The notes: a model not told the origin generated them from the sequence alone. Numbered from the stretch's first letter, positions 1 through 11,790 are shown. The stretch is DNA of 64,000 bases from Atriophallophorus winterbourni (GCA_013407085.1 JACCGJ010014140.1:1-64000), one strand, 5' to 3'. Program-made: numbers and translations.

Positions 1-1711
1 ACGCAGACCCCTGCAATATCCAACCAAGCAATGTCTTCGTTGCGAACGGACGGCCTCTTCCAACAAGTCGCTGTTCCAACGCTCAGTGTGCTTCAGGAAC
101 GTCGCAACCAATCAGCAATGTCACCGGCTGATCATGAACGTCAAATAATTCAACATCCTTTAAATAATCATAACGTTCACGCAGAGCACTAGTTGACGAT
201 TGTGACACATACGGCACGGTTTCTACGGTGTAAACATTGGAAACCAGAATCACTTCTCCACCATCTGCAGAAAGAATATTAAAGTTCACACGGAAGCAGT
301 TAATTACCCGTTGATTGCCCAAAGTTGTAAGCGACACTTGAGCAGGGCACTTAGGCATATATATTTTTCAACGAATTCACTGAGAATTAACGTGGCATCT
401 GAACCATCATCCAGGTGGGCTACTGAGTTAATAAGTCCCGACGACGTCTCGATCTTAACAGGCACGGATCCTAAACATCTTAACAGGCACGGATGGCACT
501 TAATGCCGCGTTACTGCAATTAATGTTTGCCGGCGGATTTCTTGCCGGTTGATCGTTATGCAGGAGCGTGTGGTGCAGACCGCCACAATTTTCTGCACTG
601 CATCGAGATCCACTCATACAATTGGCAGACCTATGAAACTGCCGAAGGCTGAGGAAACAAGCCGATACCCGTTGAGCCAGATCACAACGACTCTTTACGT
701 CGAGATTCTTAAATTCGATGCATTGATGTAATTTGTGCGGTCCCTTGCAATTACAGCTTACAAGCCGTTTATGGATCTGCCAACAAGGGTAACATTGACT
801 TTTCTTTGATTGCAAACATTGGGAGCATAGGCTGCTGAATTCTGCGTCGTTTTAGAGCGACAAAGCTGGCCAAATCGACTTCTAGCAACTCTTGCCTTAC
901 GAGAAACAAACTCGGATAGTCGTTCAAAGTTTACATCCAAACCGTCAGCCGTAATCGCGTCGGCAGCATCGGCCCACTGCTGCTGTAAGTCTACAGGTGA
1001 GCACCTCACAACACCTTCCAAAGTGTTGACCGAATTGAAGTCGGCCTCGCACTTCATTTGTGTCAGCATAATTTGGCAATTTTCCATCTTTATTGCCAAT
1101 TCAGATAAACCATCTACCTTCTCTGAAAGCTTTCAGGCTTCTCCGAACAATTCATCGAGTGTAGACCAAGCAATCACATTCGGTAACCCGAACTAATATC
1201 GCAGTTTGGTTTTTGCTCTCATATAACCCTCACTGGGTTGTAGCATGACGCAGGCATCAATAGCTTTACGAACCTTATCACGGCTATAAAACATCAGATA
1301 TAATATTCGTTGTGCATGGTCCATAAGCCGCGATTCGATGTAACATTCAAATTGCCTCACAAATTTCCAATAGTCAATTGGATTACCATCAGAGTATGAT
1401 AATTCAAGCTTGGGTAGTCCGAGGCCGATATTCATTGAGGGTTGCAATTCGGTTGATGTCGTCTCGCTCCGTTCTGGCATGCTGCTCCTCCCAGCTATCA
1501 AATTGTTCTCCTCGAGCTCTCTATTTTACCTTTCCAAGCGCTCTATCGTGGATTTAGCTACCGAAAATTCCCGCTCTAAATTCAACGCGCATTGAGAAGA
1601 TGTATCGTTAAACTCTAAGCCCTCTGGCTTATCACACTCGGTTAATGCTACCTTAGAAGCAACTTTAGGCATTTTATACAGGAAGGATTCAAAGGGATAA
1701 AAAGGAAACAA
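1..1711 (-). mobile_element. BEL/Pao-type LTR retrotransposon, gag-protease remnant
   Basis: Minus-strand frames read from right to left as a degraded BEL/Pao gag. About 1711-1526 is the N-terminus. 1501-1193 holds LPKLELSYSDGNPIDYWKF, the typical DUF1759 start. 1099-758 continues that domain. 815-480 has a Cys/His cluster ending in HHTLLH, the zinc-knuckle region. About 460-83 reads as the DUF1758 aspartic-protease-like domain, with DDGSDATLI and then LLIGCDVPEAH. The order gag, knuckle, protease matches BEL/Pao. The frame is broken several times, so this copy is not functional. Reverse transcriptase would lie beyond the left edge of the window. No LTR is visible at the right end. An 18-base direct duplication (452-469 and 477-494) interrupts the knuckle-protease junction. 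Confidence 0.8.
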
Positions 1712-2399
1712 AATAAAATAGGGACGTCACCGATATTGTAAACTGAATCGATTCGCGAATCTTCAACTGCATTTCTCGCCAAGTTCGAGAAGAATCAAAT
1801 TCCAAGTTGAGTACTGTAACGTTTTGCACGTGAGTAACGCGTATTCCACCCGTTTCTTAGTTCGACAAGTTCAAAACAACAATTTGGATGTTATACGGTA
1901 CTGTAATTAGCAACAATTACAACAACAATAATTATACAAACCTCAACTGTTTAGAAACGTACAGCAAACATTGGAGCCAAAATAATCCAGAATCAATTAT
2001 ATCAAATGCAAGCAAGTTCAATGACGACCTGAGATATAAATAGAATGAAAGGAGTTACCAAAATTGCCGTCCAAAATGTATATCAAAGACAAGAGACACA
2101 AAAGTTGTGTCAAAATACAAGTGCCCAAAATGGCAACCAAATTCAACAACAATGACCGACAATGGCCGGAACGAACAATTAAAACAAATAATTGACCAAA
2201 GGCGTGTAAAGAAAAGATTTACAATAGCAAGTTTTTAATAACTAAAGGAATGTTTTCCATTAAATACAGCATAAATATAAAATACCGGAAAATATAATCA
2301 ACAAAATTTTAGATTCTGGAAATCGATTCAAAATGAAAGGTAGAGATAAAGGAAAAGGAAGAATTTCATAAAGTTGCATCTTACACGAGTTTCGAAATT
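1712..2399. other. unassigned AT-rich stretch
   Basis: No ORF or domain was recognised. It may hold the 5' leader of the BEL/Pao copy to its left and 3' sequence of the LINE to its right. No LTR boundary could be seen. Confidence 0.4.
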
Positions 2400-4900
2400 G
2401 TGTACCTCAAATGTGAGGTCAGTGGAGAGGGGTGATCAGCGAGTACACACTGAAGTGATGGAGCAGAGGTGTTCGAGTTATAATCTCGGCTTTGCACGCC
2501 TTGAAAATGCAAGGAAAACAACTACGCCTTTTGATTGCTTGCAATGACGGCTCAGCCATCGTCTCTTTTCAAGGTACCTACACCTTTTAGTGTTGACCCT
2601 TTAGATTGAACGTAGCTGTAGTATCGTTTCGGATGAGTATTGGCCTTTTGAGTGATTCTCATTTCGAAAGAGATCTTTGCTGCACGTATCTTGGAAGCAG
2701 CTATATTTCGCGCTTCTTTTTAATGGGCCCAAGTCCCACATAAGGGAGTTAGCTTATAACACCTCCATTTTGCGTCGTGGTGGCGTACGCTACGGGAGAC
2801 TGAGGCTGACAACCATTAAGGTTTAACTGTTTTTGCGAACGGGTAAGAGAGGAGCGAATCGGTCCTGAAGTTGAAGGATGATTTTCTTGATCTGCCCCCA
2901 CATTCCATCCACATGATCAATGTTTTGCCATGGGAGTAGCGCTGCTGCCTGTAATAGGGCAGCAGGGCTGATCCTATGGAATCATTGAGACACCTTAAGT
3001 GGGCTTTTACCAAATGACAGTAGTAACTCGCAAGCTAACACTACATGGTCGCTCTATCCTAGCAGCGGCAGGGAGACGAAATTAAGTATACCGCTTTCAG
3101 AAGTTGAAATAACTAGGTCAAGAGTAGACGGAGACTGACCCTCTCAGAAACTAGTTGGTTCGTTTACGTGTTGGTAAAGTGCATGGGAGTGTACCCAGTA
3201 TAGAAAATCGTTCGCGTTTTCTGGGGCATGCGAGGTTTGATACTCACAGTTTATTTCGGGTCGATTAAAATCGGTGAAGGTTACATCACTTGGTGCTACG
3301 GCTAAACGAGACGAAAGCCTAATTTACAAAAGAGCATCTTCTTCCAAACTAGTGCTCGGACAACGGTAGGCGCAGCTTACCACTACACGCGCGCATCCAT
3401 GCTTGAGCGAGGCAGATATTATCTGCACGTTCGTTGTAGAAACAGGAATACTTTCCTCGAAGGGAATAGCGTTATCAGTAAGGAGCAACGCCCTTCCTGC
3501 TAGCTAACCAAGAGGTGAATCACTTCTTATGGCTTCAAACCTATCCGCGATTGAAGCTGGTATGTGGTCATAATGAGACAACCATGATTCCGTGACACCC
3601 ACAGTTTTGTAGTGGGTGTCGTCAACTCTACAGAGGAGTTCAGCCCATTTATTTTTAATGCTAAATGCGTTTGTAAAGAACAGAAGATCACTAACATATG
3701 GGGCCAGACTCCCGGTGTTAGGGCTACCTAAGAGCTCTTTGTGCTCGGGCGTAATACCCGGGGCTGCTTCGCTTTTTTGAAGGCTGTATTTCATAAAGAG
3801 ATAAAGCATTCGTTTTTGAAACGAATGACAACTCCCAGCATCCAGTTTAATCGTCGTGGTCTGTGTTACTACAACTCAACCACGATTGATCATCTAAAGG
3901 ATGTAGCTCGACGTTGGCGATATTCAATTTTGAAGTTTAATTCTTCCGTGTTAGCGTCATCGTCGAACTGTTGTCATTTAATGAGTTTCGCTTCGGGAGA
4001 GAATATGGTGAGCTACGATTGACAGCTAACTTCGAAGTTCTAGCTCTAATTGGGCTGGAAATTTTCATGTGTGGCGGGGTGTCAGGTTGCACGATGCATT
4101 TACCCTTGACGCGGTTAAGTTTCTCTGTTTTCGAGAGGAAATAGTCGCGATCATACTGCTTTGCGAATTCGACTACAATTTGCCGCGGCAATCTGGTAGA
4201 TGCATCGTGTGGATCACCCCTCCATTTGCCGACCCGGTGAACTCGCTTCAGCGGAGTGGTCGGTCGCATGCCTGAGGCACGGAGTAGGTCGATAAGCTTT
4301 CTCCGATCACTTCGCTTACGAGCATTTGATTCTTGAATGGGAGGCTCAACCTGCGTCAAGTTTAGGACATTTTTAGCTCATGTTGAGCTACCTTGGTTTC
4401 TGTCTTGCAGCTCAGCGACCATTTTTCCTTAATTGTGGACTTCCCGGGCAAGAACGCAAACATCCTTAGTAGAGCTAGTGTGAACACCTCGATTAGCTTT
4501 AACTTGTGTCCAGGGAGCATTTAGAGGACAGGAGGATGGCGATGGTTTCGCCTTCTATGGTCTCAATCGAGTGGTATGGTGGCAAGAGGTAGACGGGACC
4601 ACCGACCTAGCTACTTCGATAAAGTTTTGGGCTTCGAAGTCGGACGTGGGGGAGAACGCTTAAGCTCCCCAAGACGCTTACGCTCCTCAACCGAAGTTTC
4701 TACGGACTTCATGCATTCAGCACATAGCCATGAAAGCAATCAATGTGCCGCATAAACCATAAATTGAGCTAACGGCAGCCTAGAGCATTTAGGATGAGCC
4801 CAACGCAGGCACACGTCACACTGCATACCTTTGGAAACCTTTTTGTTGCAGCAAGAGTAGAGTCAAAGACAAGAATTTTGAATCATTTTGCAAATGTAAT
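2400..4900 (-). mobile_element. CR1-like LINE, ORF1 and endonuclease remnant
   Basis: On the minus strand, from 4900 downwards, a PHD-like Cys/His cluster (CNKKVSKGMQCDVCLRWAHP, then a downstream WLCAEC) is followed at 4359-3937 by a basic ORF1 segment containing RQIVVEFAKQYDRDYFLSK. At 3809-3504 an endonuclease start reads NKWAELLCRVDDTHYKTVGV followed by TESWLS. Continuing down to about 2820 are the endonuclease landmarks DFNRPEI and SDHVVL, then the linker before the RT (WGQIKKIILQLQDRFAP). The order PHD/ORF1, AP-endonuclease, linker is that of CR1-type LINEs. Several stop codons and frameshifts make it a dead copy, and the RT itself is missing at the left end. Confidence 0.75.
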
Positions 4901-5560
4901 CAATTAATCAGAAATTTAATGAATTTCGAAAAATTGAGCAGCGTGGAAACAAAATTCAAATCATTTTATTTTTATCCGCATTTTACTGCAATCAAATAGA
5001 ACAAAAATGAAACAGCACCAAAGAATAAAATTGCAATTTCATATTATCAAATTCCGAGACGACTCCTCATGGTCTTGATGAAGAGAAACCCTTTTCCTTT
5101 TTCCAGATGCAGCTATAATATCCTGTGTACTGATCGACGGTGTAGTGGACTAAAGAAAAATAGTCTAGCACTACACACAATACGGAAAAAATGGGAAGAA
5201 CTCAATAAAAGACCAAGGTAGCAAATGTCCAAGGAAGATCCAGAGAAGTCACCGATAGCCGACATAAATATTCCACCAGAAAAAGTCCCCATGAGATGAT
5301 AGAATCCAAGTGCCTGAAGGTTCTAAAATGTTTGAGCCTCCCGTTAATCACAATGCCGGCCGCGGCCGCCGACGCAAACTCCCGCAATCGCGGAGAAGAC
5401 AAAGTCCGAGTTCAAGTTGTATTACCACCAAAAAGTGTAATTTTACAGCATTCATACAAATGAACTGTACATGGCCGAAAAAGAATAATCATTCGAAGGC
5501 CAAAAATTGTCTGTACAAAAAAACTAACGATACAAAGTTTGAATGCAAAGTTCCGATACA
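4901..5560. other. unassigned stretch
   Basis: The sequence is AT-rich. The open frames at 5202-5402 (-) and 5310-5573 (+) overlap in opposite directions and match nothing I recognise. I see no gene here. Confidence 0.4.
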
Positions 5561-6460
5561 ACGGTCTGGATAACTTCTTCTTCTTGATAGACGGACAGGG
5601 GGTCCAAGCCCTTGTAAAGCCGCATCTCTTTATACAGCAAACTACTCCAGGAGAACCTCAGTTGAGAATCCTGTCCAGTGTTGGTCAGCTTCGCCGTGAT
5701 TACAGCAACACCTTATCAAAAGTTGCGTGAAGTTGTTTTCAGAGCTCGCTGAGATAACCCTTCCGGAAGCGCATTCCACAAGGTTAACAATTCTTTTTAA
5801 GAGCGTGAATCCGGAGGTAGGCGGAGTGGTCCTTCGCTGTTTGAAGCTTAGAGCATGGCCACGGTTCTTGATCCGTTTTCAACGAGAGGGAAAAACTCCG
5901 GCAGCTAGTCACGCTAAGCTCCCAGTTAATATTTGCGAGTTCAGCAGCAATGTCGTAGCGCACACGCCGAATACTGAGCGACATGAGGTTAAGGCTTTGA
6001 ACTCTCCACATAAGGAATTGATTTTAATCCTTGTACTCTTCTTCACCCGCCGTTGCACTTTTTCAGCTGGTCACGTTCTCCCTTAGTTTGTGGATAGGTT
6101 GCTGGCAAACCATATTAAAAAAACTGTTCCCACGTATGTGGAATAAAGAATGTGAAACATTTGTGGAGTAATCACCGAAACGACGACTAATAGCCCACCA
6201 GGCTGGTTTGCAGGCAGCACTTTTCTGTTTTATCCTCATTCGTATTTTCAGCGTCCGAGTAACAATTGTACCCAGTTCACGTTCAGTATCAACCCACTTC
6301 AGTTGATGATCCTCGAGGAAGTATGCACCTTCAGGCGTGCTCGGTCCCAAAAGCATTATATCGCATTTCTGTCGGTTTACAGGAAGCTGCCATTTTACCG
6401 TCCAATCATCAATTTGTTCAATTCGTTCTGGAAAATGGTATTATCAGCATGGTATTCTGA
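5560..6460 (-). mobile_element. CR1-like LINE, RT C-terminal tail
   Basis: Minus-strand frames give LGTIVTRTLKIRMRIKQKSA (about 6290-6230) and then the thumb/tail region with ISRRFGDYS. The end of ORF2 follows, with RVQSLNLMSLSIRRVRYDIA and further down the paired landmarks RTRGHS-like and NLWNAL-like. The same 3' tail recurs at 9640-10060. Frameshifts are present, and only the 3' third of the RT is kept. Confidence 0.75.
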
Positions 6461-6591
6461 TCCATAAGCCGATGATAACAGAGAACAAGAAGAACCAACT
6501 TTGGTAGTGATATGCGCTCAACAAAGCTTTTCAATTACAGGATTTTTTGACGCTTAATGTCTATTGAACAGAATTGAACTGAATGGACACG

Positions 6592-7056
6592 TGTAGCGGA
6601 TAAGCCGAGCGTTATGTTAATGAGAATTGTTGTAAGTGTTGTGAATTATTATAAGCGTATGAAATTATGTATAAATATATATAATTATATTTATGCAAGA
6701 GAAGAATACACTGTGTCAACAACAGACTTACGAAATCCTTGTGTGGTCCACTCGGATTATTGCTAACAATGTATTTGACCCGTGTTATTTCTTCAGCGGG
6801 ATAATTGCTCGTCGTAGATGGAACAAGCAGTGAATTACCGAAAAGGGAAGAAATATTCTGGGTCAGTAATCTGAAACAATTAATTAGTGGTTCGGCACCA
6901 GGTAAGTTATCAGACGTTCACGCTGTAGGAAGCGCAAGTGTGTGTTCAGTTGATTTAAACAAAACGACACACGGCATCATGATGGAAAACGTTTATGGAA
7001 ATAAACTTACTTTTGGAATTATTAAGGAATTATATCAATTGGGAATAATTCCTACA
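6592..7056 (-). repeat. LTR of the Ty3/gypsy element
   Basis: This 465-bp block starts TGTAG and ends CTACA, so both strands show the TG...CA ends of an LTR. A polypurine tract lies immediately inside the element (minus-strand AGGGGGGAGT, plus coordinates about 7059-7069), just before the LTR start, which is the expected arrangement for a 3' LTR of an element on the minus strand. The partner 5' LTR is absent because the element is truncated near 9280. The open frame at 6805-7059 lies inside the LTR and is probably accidental. Confidence 0.7.
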
Positions 7057-7103
7057 TAACTCCCCCCTAGAGCGGTGGCTGTTCAGCCATGCTCGACATC
7101 CAT

Positions 7104-8432
7104 CTACGGTGTGTACCGACGGGGTCGTGCCACGGTACGGCCAGTGCGTGTGCGCGGGGTGTCCGTGTCGTCGGTTGTCACCGCTGTCCGTGAATGCAGC
7201 GGGGTTTCCATCATGGGTTGTGTTGCTGGCGTGGACGGGGGTGAAATGCTCAAGTCCTCGCGCATCGGCTGCGTATCTGGAGTCGACAAAAAGGGAGACG
7301 AGGGAAAAGAAACAAAAGGGACTGGCTGTGAAGGGATAGTCACAGTCGTAGGGGGTCCTCGGTCTGTATTCGATTCCATGTACGCGGGCTTCAATCGGTC
7401 GATGCTGACTGAATCCGGGCGGCCGTTGCGTTCAATGACGAAGTACTTGGCACTGCGGGAGATGACTTTGAATGGGCCGTCGTATGGTGCTTCAAGGGGC
7501 CGTTTTACACGGTCTACGCGCGTGAATACGTACGGGCACGACAGAAGATAATTGTCGACGTGACTTGTACGAGAAGTTACACGGGTAGGCGGAGCACGTA
7601 TTTCTCGCATAAAGGCTCGGAGCCGGGAGACATACGGAGCTGTTTCAATCGCAGTCAGGGGTGTGGAGTCCGTCAGCAGTTCGGCGGGGAGTCGCAGAGT
7701 AGTTCCGTAAACCATATCGGCTGATGTGCAACCGATGTCCTCTTTTGCGGTATTGCGGATGCCGAGCAGAACCAGTGGCAGTTTGTCAACCCAGGATGCG
7801 CTGGATTCGGTGGCGACGAGCGCAGCCTTCAATTGACGATGGAATCGTTCAACGAGGCCGTTCGCGGCTGGATGGTAAGCCGTCGTCCGAAAATGTTCGC
7901 ATCCCAGTAGACGATTCAGTTCTGCGAAGAGGTGGGACGTGAACTGGGCTCCGCGGTCTGTTGTGATCTGGGACGGGACACCGTAATTCGCGATCCAACC
8001 AGAGACGAAGGTGCGAGCTACGGTTTCCGCAGATGTATCCACTAGTGGGCACGCTTGGGGCCAGCGTGTGAATCTATCGATGCACGTCAAAAGATGAGTG
8101 CACCCACGGGATGAGGGTAATGGTCCGACCAGATCGATATGTACATGCCGAAAGCGTCCATCTGGAAGTGGGAATTTTCCAGGGATAGAGCGGGTATGGC
8201 GATGTACCTTACTACGTTGGCAGGCAAGACACTGTTGTGCCCAACAACGAATGTCGTTCCGCATGCCATGCCAAACATAGCGGTCTGTGATGAGTTTTGT
8301 GGTTGCGCGTTTGCTCGGGTGGGATATTCCGTGCAGGTGCTCGAAAATCCGTCGTCTGTAATCCTTTGGTACAAAGGGACGTGGATTTCCTGTCGATGTA
8401 TCACAATGGATACGTATTCGACTGCCTGGCAC
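7104..8432 (-). CDS. gypsy integrase, 442-residue open frame
   Basis: The frame contains an HHCC zinc-binding head (HLHGISHPSKRATT, then CWAQQCLACQRSK). The DDE core follows: HIDLVGPLPSSRG for the first Asp, TTDRGAQFTSHLF for the second, and NGLVERFHRQLKAAL for the Glu. A C-terminal tail holds YDGPFKVISR and ends RRYTP. Integrase inserts the element's cDNA into chromosomal DNA. The true polyprotein start lies upstream in another frame, so the listed Met is only the first in this open stretch. All catalytic residues seem present, so it is a young copy compared with its neighbours. The element as a whole is truncated and cannot be autonomous. Confidence 0.9.
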   Translation of the reverse strand: MPGSRIRIHCDTSTGNPRPFVPKDYRRRIFEHLHGISHPSKRATTKLITDRYVWHGMRNDIRCWAQQCLACQRSKVHRHTRSIPGKFPLPDGRFRHVHIDLVGPLPSSRGCTHLLTCIDRFTRWPQACPLVDTSAETVARTFVSGWIANYGVPSQITTDRGAQFTSHLFAELNRLLGCEHFRTTAYHPAANGLVERFHRQLKAALVATESSASWVDKLPLVLLGIRNTAKEDIGCTSADMVYGTTLRLPAELLTDSTPLTAIETAPYVSRLRAFMREIRAPPTRVTSRTSHVDNYLLSCPYVFTRVDRVKRPLEAPYDGPFKVISRSAKYFVIERNGRPDSVSIDRLKPAYMESNTDRGPPTTVTIPSQPVPFVSFPSSPFLSTPDTQPMREDLSISPPSTPATQPMMETPLHSRTAVTTDDTDTPRTRTGRTVARPRRYTP

Positions 8433-8439
8433 TGGTAAG

Positions 8440-9280
8440 AGAGCAAACTGCAGGAAGCTTCGGAAGTGATTTTTGAAAATTCCGGGTCGTCCTCTTGCAG
8501 GGCGGCGATTTCCTCTAAATCAATCTTCGCGATCTGGGAAATAGATGCGCGTGATAGAGCATCTGCCTCGACGTTGCTGGGTCCCTCGATGTACCTTACG
8601 TCAGTGGTGAACTGCGCGAGGTAGTCCAAGTGGCGAGTTTCCCGAGGCGAGTAGCGGTCGGCGGCAGCGCTGAAGGCGTGGATCAAGGGCTTGTGGTCCG
8701 TGTAGATGGTGAATTGACGTCCTTCTAGGATGTGTCGAAAGTGCTTTACTGCGAGGTACATCGCAAGTAGTTCTCGGCTGAAGGTAGAATACCTGGTTTG
8801 AGCCGGTTGCAGCTTTCGTGAAAAGAAGGAGAGTGGTGCGCACTCGTCGTCAATGACTTGTTGTAGAACGGCACCGACAGCCACTTGAGAAGCGTCTGTT
8901 TTGAGCACAAGCTTCACTCTGCTGTCCGTGGAGAGATGAGCCAGCGAAGTGAGCGTGCTGAGGGATGCTTTGACTGATTGGAACGCGGCGATAGCTTCCG
9001 TTGTCATGTTGAACTTCTTTGGATTTCCCCGCAAAAGATCAGTTAACGGTCTGCATTTGTCCGCGCATTTTGGTATGAATCTGCCGTAGAAGTTAATGAA
9101 TCCAAGGAATCGACGTAGCTGGCGAAGAGACGTTGGAGTTGGGTAGTCTTCAATCGCTGAGATTTTCTGCGGAATGGCAGTGATTCCACGAGAATCGATT
9201 GTGTGTCCAAGGATTTCTAGGGCTGGTCGGCCGAATTGGCATTTGGCCGGGTTTATTACGACGTTGTATTCCTGAAGACG
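8440..9280 (-). pseudogene. gypsy RT thumb and RNase H
   Basis: The frame from about 9280 to 8440 holds the RT connection and then an RNase H with the landmarks LKTDASQVAVGAVLQQ, SRELLAMYLAVKHF, TDHKPLIHAF and NVEADALSRA. These carry the expected acidic residues (TDAS, RELLA, TDHK, ADALSR). Near 8440 the frame leaves the family sequence and the integrase frame takes over, so one indel breaks the polyprotein. The 5' part is missing. Confidence 0.85.
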
Positions 9281-9424
9281 TCATCCCGGCGGTCATTACA
9301 AATTAACCCGTTCTGGCTCGATTTGGTCGGCGACTTAAGCGATGTTAGTATGGCATATTCTTGTTCGTCTCCCTCTCACTTCTTTGCCCCTTTAATATAC
9401 GTTTAAAGCTTAAATATTCGAAAA

Positions 9425-9640
9425 ATGGTTTTTGTTATAGATTATGACGTTTTCGCTTACTGTCAGGGTAGATTATACTCCGCATGTGCGCATATAACGA
9501 GTGGAGTTCCCCAGGGCTCAATTTTGGGGCCGTTGCTATCCATCATCTTCATTAATGATCTAGCCAACCAACTACGCTCACTCTATTATATGTTTGCTGA
9601 CGACGTAAAAATTGCCGGTAGGTCTATCTTGAGAGACGAC
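9425..9640 (+). mobile_element. CR1-like LINE, RT palm fragment
   Basis: The plus-strand frame reads SGVPQGSILGPLLSIIFIND and then MFADDVKIAGR, which are RT motif B and the catalytic A/DD motif of CR1/jockey-type LINEs. Only about 200 bp are kept. It ends where an oppositely oriented LINE tail begins at about 9640. Confidence 0.8.
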
Positions 9641-10060
9641 AGAGGGTCAAGCCATTGTAAGCCGAATTTCTTTATATCAGCAAAATAGTCCAGGAGAACA
9701 TCAGTTGAAAAAATCCTGTCCAGAGTTGTACAGCTTCGCCGTGATTACAGGCAGTACCTTATCCACTTGTTGCTTGAATTGATTTTCAGATCTTGCCGAA
9801 ATAACCTCTTCCTGAAGCGCATTACACAAGTTAACAATTCTTGTTAAGAGCGTGAATCCCTGTGTTAGGCGTACTGTCCTTCGCTTTTGAAGTTTAGGAG
9901 AATGGCCACGGGTTCATGAGTCCGCCACGAGAGGGAAATACTCGCGCAGCTCGTCACGATATACTCCCAGTAATATGAGACGAGTTCGCAGTACGTCGTA
10001 GCGCACACGCCGAATACTGAGCGACAGGAGGTTAACGCGTTGAACTCTTTCCACGATCAG
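9640..10060 (-). mobile_element. CR1-like LINE, 3' tail
   Basis: The minus strand carries the same ORF2 end as 5560-6010: a RVQRVNLLSLSIRRVRYDVL-like stretch, then an N-L-W-N-A-L-like segment and a K-Q-Q-V-D-K tail. It is frameshifted. It abuts the plus-strand RT palm fragment at 9425-9640. Confidence 0.65.
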
Positions 10061-10254
10061 AAGCTGTGAAGAAATGGGCGGTTAAGTAGGACCTTCTCCT
10101 TAACCTAGAAAAGAGTCACTTGCTATCTAAAACGGCAGGCAACATGATTGTCTCTACGCCCTCAGCCACCACGGAGTTTCATAGGGTAAAATCTACTAAG
10201 GACTTGAGAATCAGCCCCCGCAAACGTTGAGTGGATCGACCAATGTGCAGCTGG

Positions 10255-10635
10255 GCAGAAGCTGCGAGAAACGAACGGGTGGCTAGTTTATGACGTGGCG
10301 CGTTGAGATGAAGAAACTCACCGGGCCTGGGTGGGGTCCAAAAGCTCCACCTAATAGTTGGCTGGAAACCTTACAAGACAGGGCTGCAAACCGAAGCCAG
10401 TGGTGGCAGTGTATTTTATTATGTGGCATAATTTTTTATCTGGTATTATTTTATATAAGAAAACAAAACAAGAAAACACAAAATTGCATGCAGTAAAACT
10501 ACAAAAAAGCAAGCTGTTTTTGCGCGTTTGCTTTTACATATTCCGCTTGCCTACTTTTCCTGCTTCATATTGCTTGGCATTTTGTCTGGCTCCAGACTTG
10601 TGCTTCATGATGATGATGACGAGGTGACGAACTAT
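10255..10635 (+). mobile_element. RTE-like LINE, 3' end
   Basis: It reads MTWRVEMKKL and then [19 protein letters not shown], matching the end of the minus-strand element at 14188-15290. The shared 3' UTR and a terminal TGA-rich microsatellite (10605-10622) follow. Short trinucleotide tails are usual for RTE-type LINEs. Confidence 0.75.
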
Positions 10636-10639
10636 GGTA

Positions 10640-11010
10640 GCTAGTTTTCGAGAAGTATATTTGGGTATTGAAAGCATTATATTGCCAAACATCGGGTAGT
10701 GTTCCCGCGTACGAACAGTCGTCTTCCTCGTCCAATATCTTCAGCGGAGTGCGACTGTGCAACCTTATCTCATGTTCATTTCTAACTTCATGATCGCTGA
10801 TGTATTAAATAACGCTTTAGCTGGCCCGTTGGGTCAGGTGTTGAACTTTTGCCGGATGAGCGGAATACCGACCTAGAGTATGCGGATGATATTGCACTTC
10901 TGGGGATGACCATATAATGCAACTGGCGCGGATGTTTTTAACAGCGTCTTTGACGACCATGCCCAGATTCTAACCTGCATGAGTGCATTCCAGAAGCCAG
11001 GCGGAACTGC
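10640..11010 (+). mobile_element. RTE-like LINE, RT palm fragment
   Basis: Broken plus-strand frames read FMIADVLNNALAG and, in a shifted frame at about 10876-10905, EYADDIALLG, the catalytic YADD motif of RTE-type reverse transcriptase. Frameshifts on both sides show it is dead. Confidence 0.65.
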
Positions 11011-11552
11011 TTTCAATGACAGGATATGTGTAGTTCGTTGGGTGGCGCATTATAACTAGTTTGCTCTAGATAAATGGAGCTTTTCAGCAACCTGGGGCCA
11101 TAAATACATAAGGATTTTTGTGTGATCTTCGATTGTGATAACACTAATAAATGCATGTTGTCAAGCCATTACGATGCGCTCTTTACTAGACTACCGGCTA
11201 GATATTGCTTGTCTTTCTGAGGTACGTATACCTCGGTCATTGTCCCTGGAGTCGATTTTATGTATTACTTTCTTTACAGTGGGCATGAACTTGGATCTGG
11301 TCAACACTGAGTAGCATTAGTTCTTACTAATCATTTATTATCATTCTAATCGTTTCACATAGTTTAAAGCCAAACTGGGCTCACAAAGATCAAGCAAGAA
11401 AAGCAGATAAATAAGCGCGTACAGTGAAATCGGGCAAGAGAAATATTCAAATCGTGTAAAAAAGCTGGTAACTTTTACAGTTTTACTGCAAATGGCATGA
11501 TAGAACGATATTGGATATAACTTAGGGCAGATAATAAACTACATTTACGCAC
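11011..11552. other. unassigned stretch
   Basis: No domain was recognised. A short segment (about 11355-11460) resembles the 3' UTR of the RTE-like LINE seen near 14200-14350. Confidence 0.35.
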
Positions 11553-11790
11553 GGATTGGCAATCCTGCAGCATTTCTGTGCTGTACAGCTAGCCGTGGTA
11601 AATTGATTTGTCATCGATAGTGAGCTGCATGCGAATACACGCTGGAGTCTCACTGCCATTGCTATTTTTCGTTCCCATATATGTCTAGGCCTGGGCAACC
11701 TGACAATATCTTAGCCTACATGCAGTATTTAACTGTGCATCATTTAGTCTGGATCAGGCTTGTGATTTCATACATACACATACACATTGG
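11553..11790 (+). repeat. R230 dispersed repeat, copy 1
   Basis: R230 is a ~230-bp repeat with more than ten copies in the window. In this orientation it starts near GCACGGATGTGCAATCGTGC, has a central CTAGGCCTGGGCAACCTGAC and ends near GCCTGGATCAGGCTTGTG, often followed by CATA- or CATT-type short repeats. This copy is followed by a CATACACA-type run. It codes for nothing visible and no clear tRNA-type A or B box could be fixed. A SINE or another short non-autonomous element is possible. Confidence 0.7.

Larger units (their letters stand above)
7057..9280 (-). mobile_element. Ty3/gypsy LTR retrotransposon, 5'-truncated pol
   Basis: The minus strand encodes, in order, the end of reverse transcriptase (about 9280-9040, with INPAKCQFGRPALEILGH and LRRFLGFINFYGRFIPKCAD), RNase H, the integrase core and an integrase tail ending just before the polypurine tract. 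This is the gypsy order (RT, RH, IN). The element stops abruptly near 9280, so gag, protease, the RT palm and the left LTR are lost. One frameshift near 8410-8450 separates the RNase H and integrase frames. Confidence 0.9.

Noticed and set aside
7075..7551. 158-codon plus-strand open frame
   Set aside because: It lies entirely antisense to the gypsy integrase frame, which carries clear domain motifs; it is a shadow.
9425..10060. A twin-primed LINE insertion (inverted 5' half)
   Set aside because: In twin priming the inverted part lies on the 5' side of the tail. Here the plus-strand RT fragment touches the tail's 3' end, so two independent fragments are more likely.
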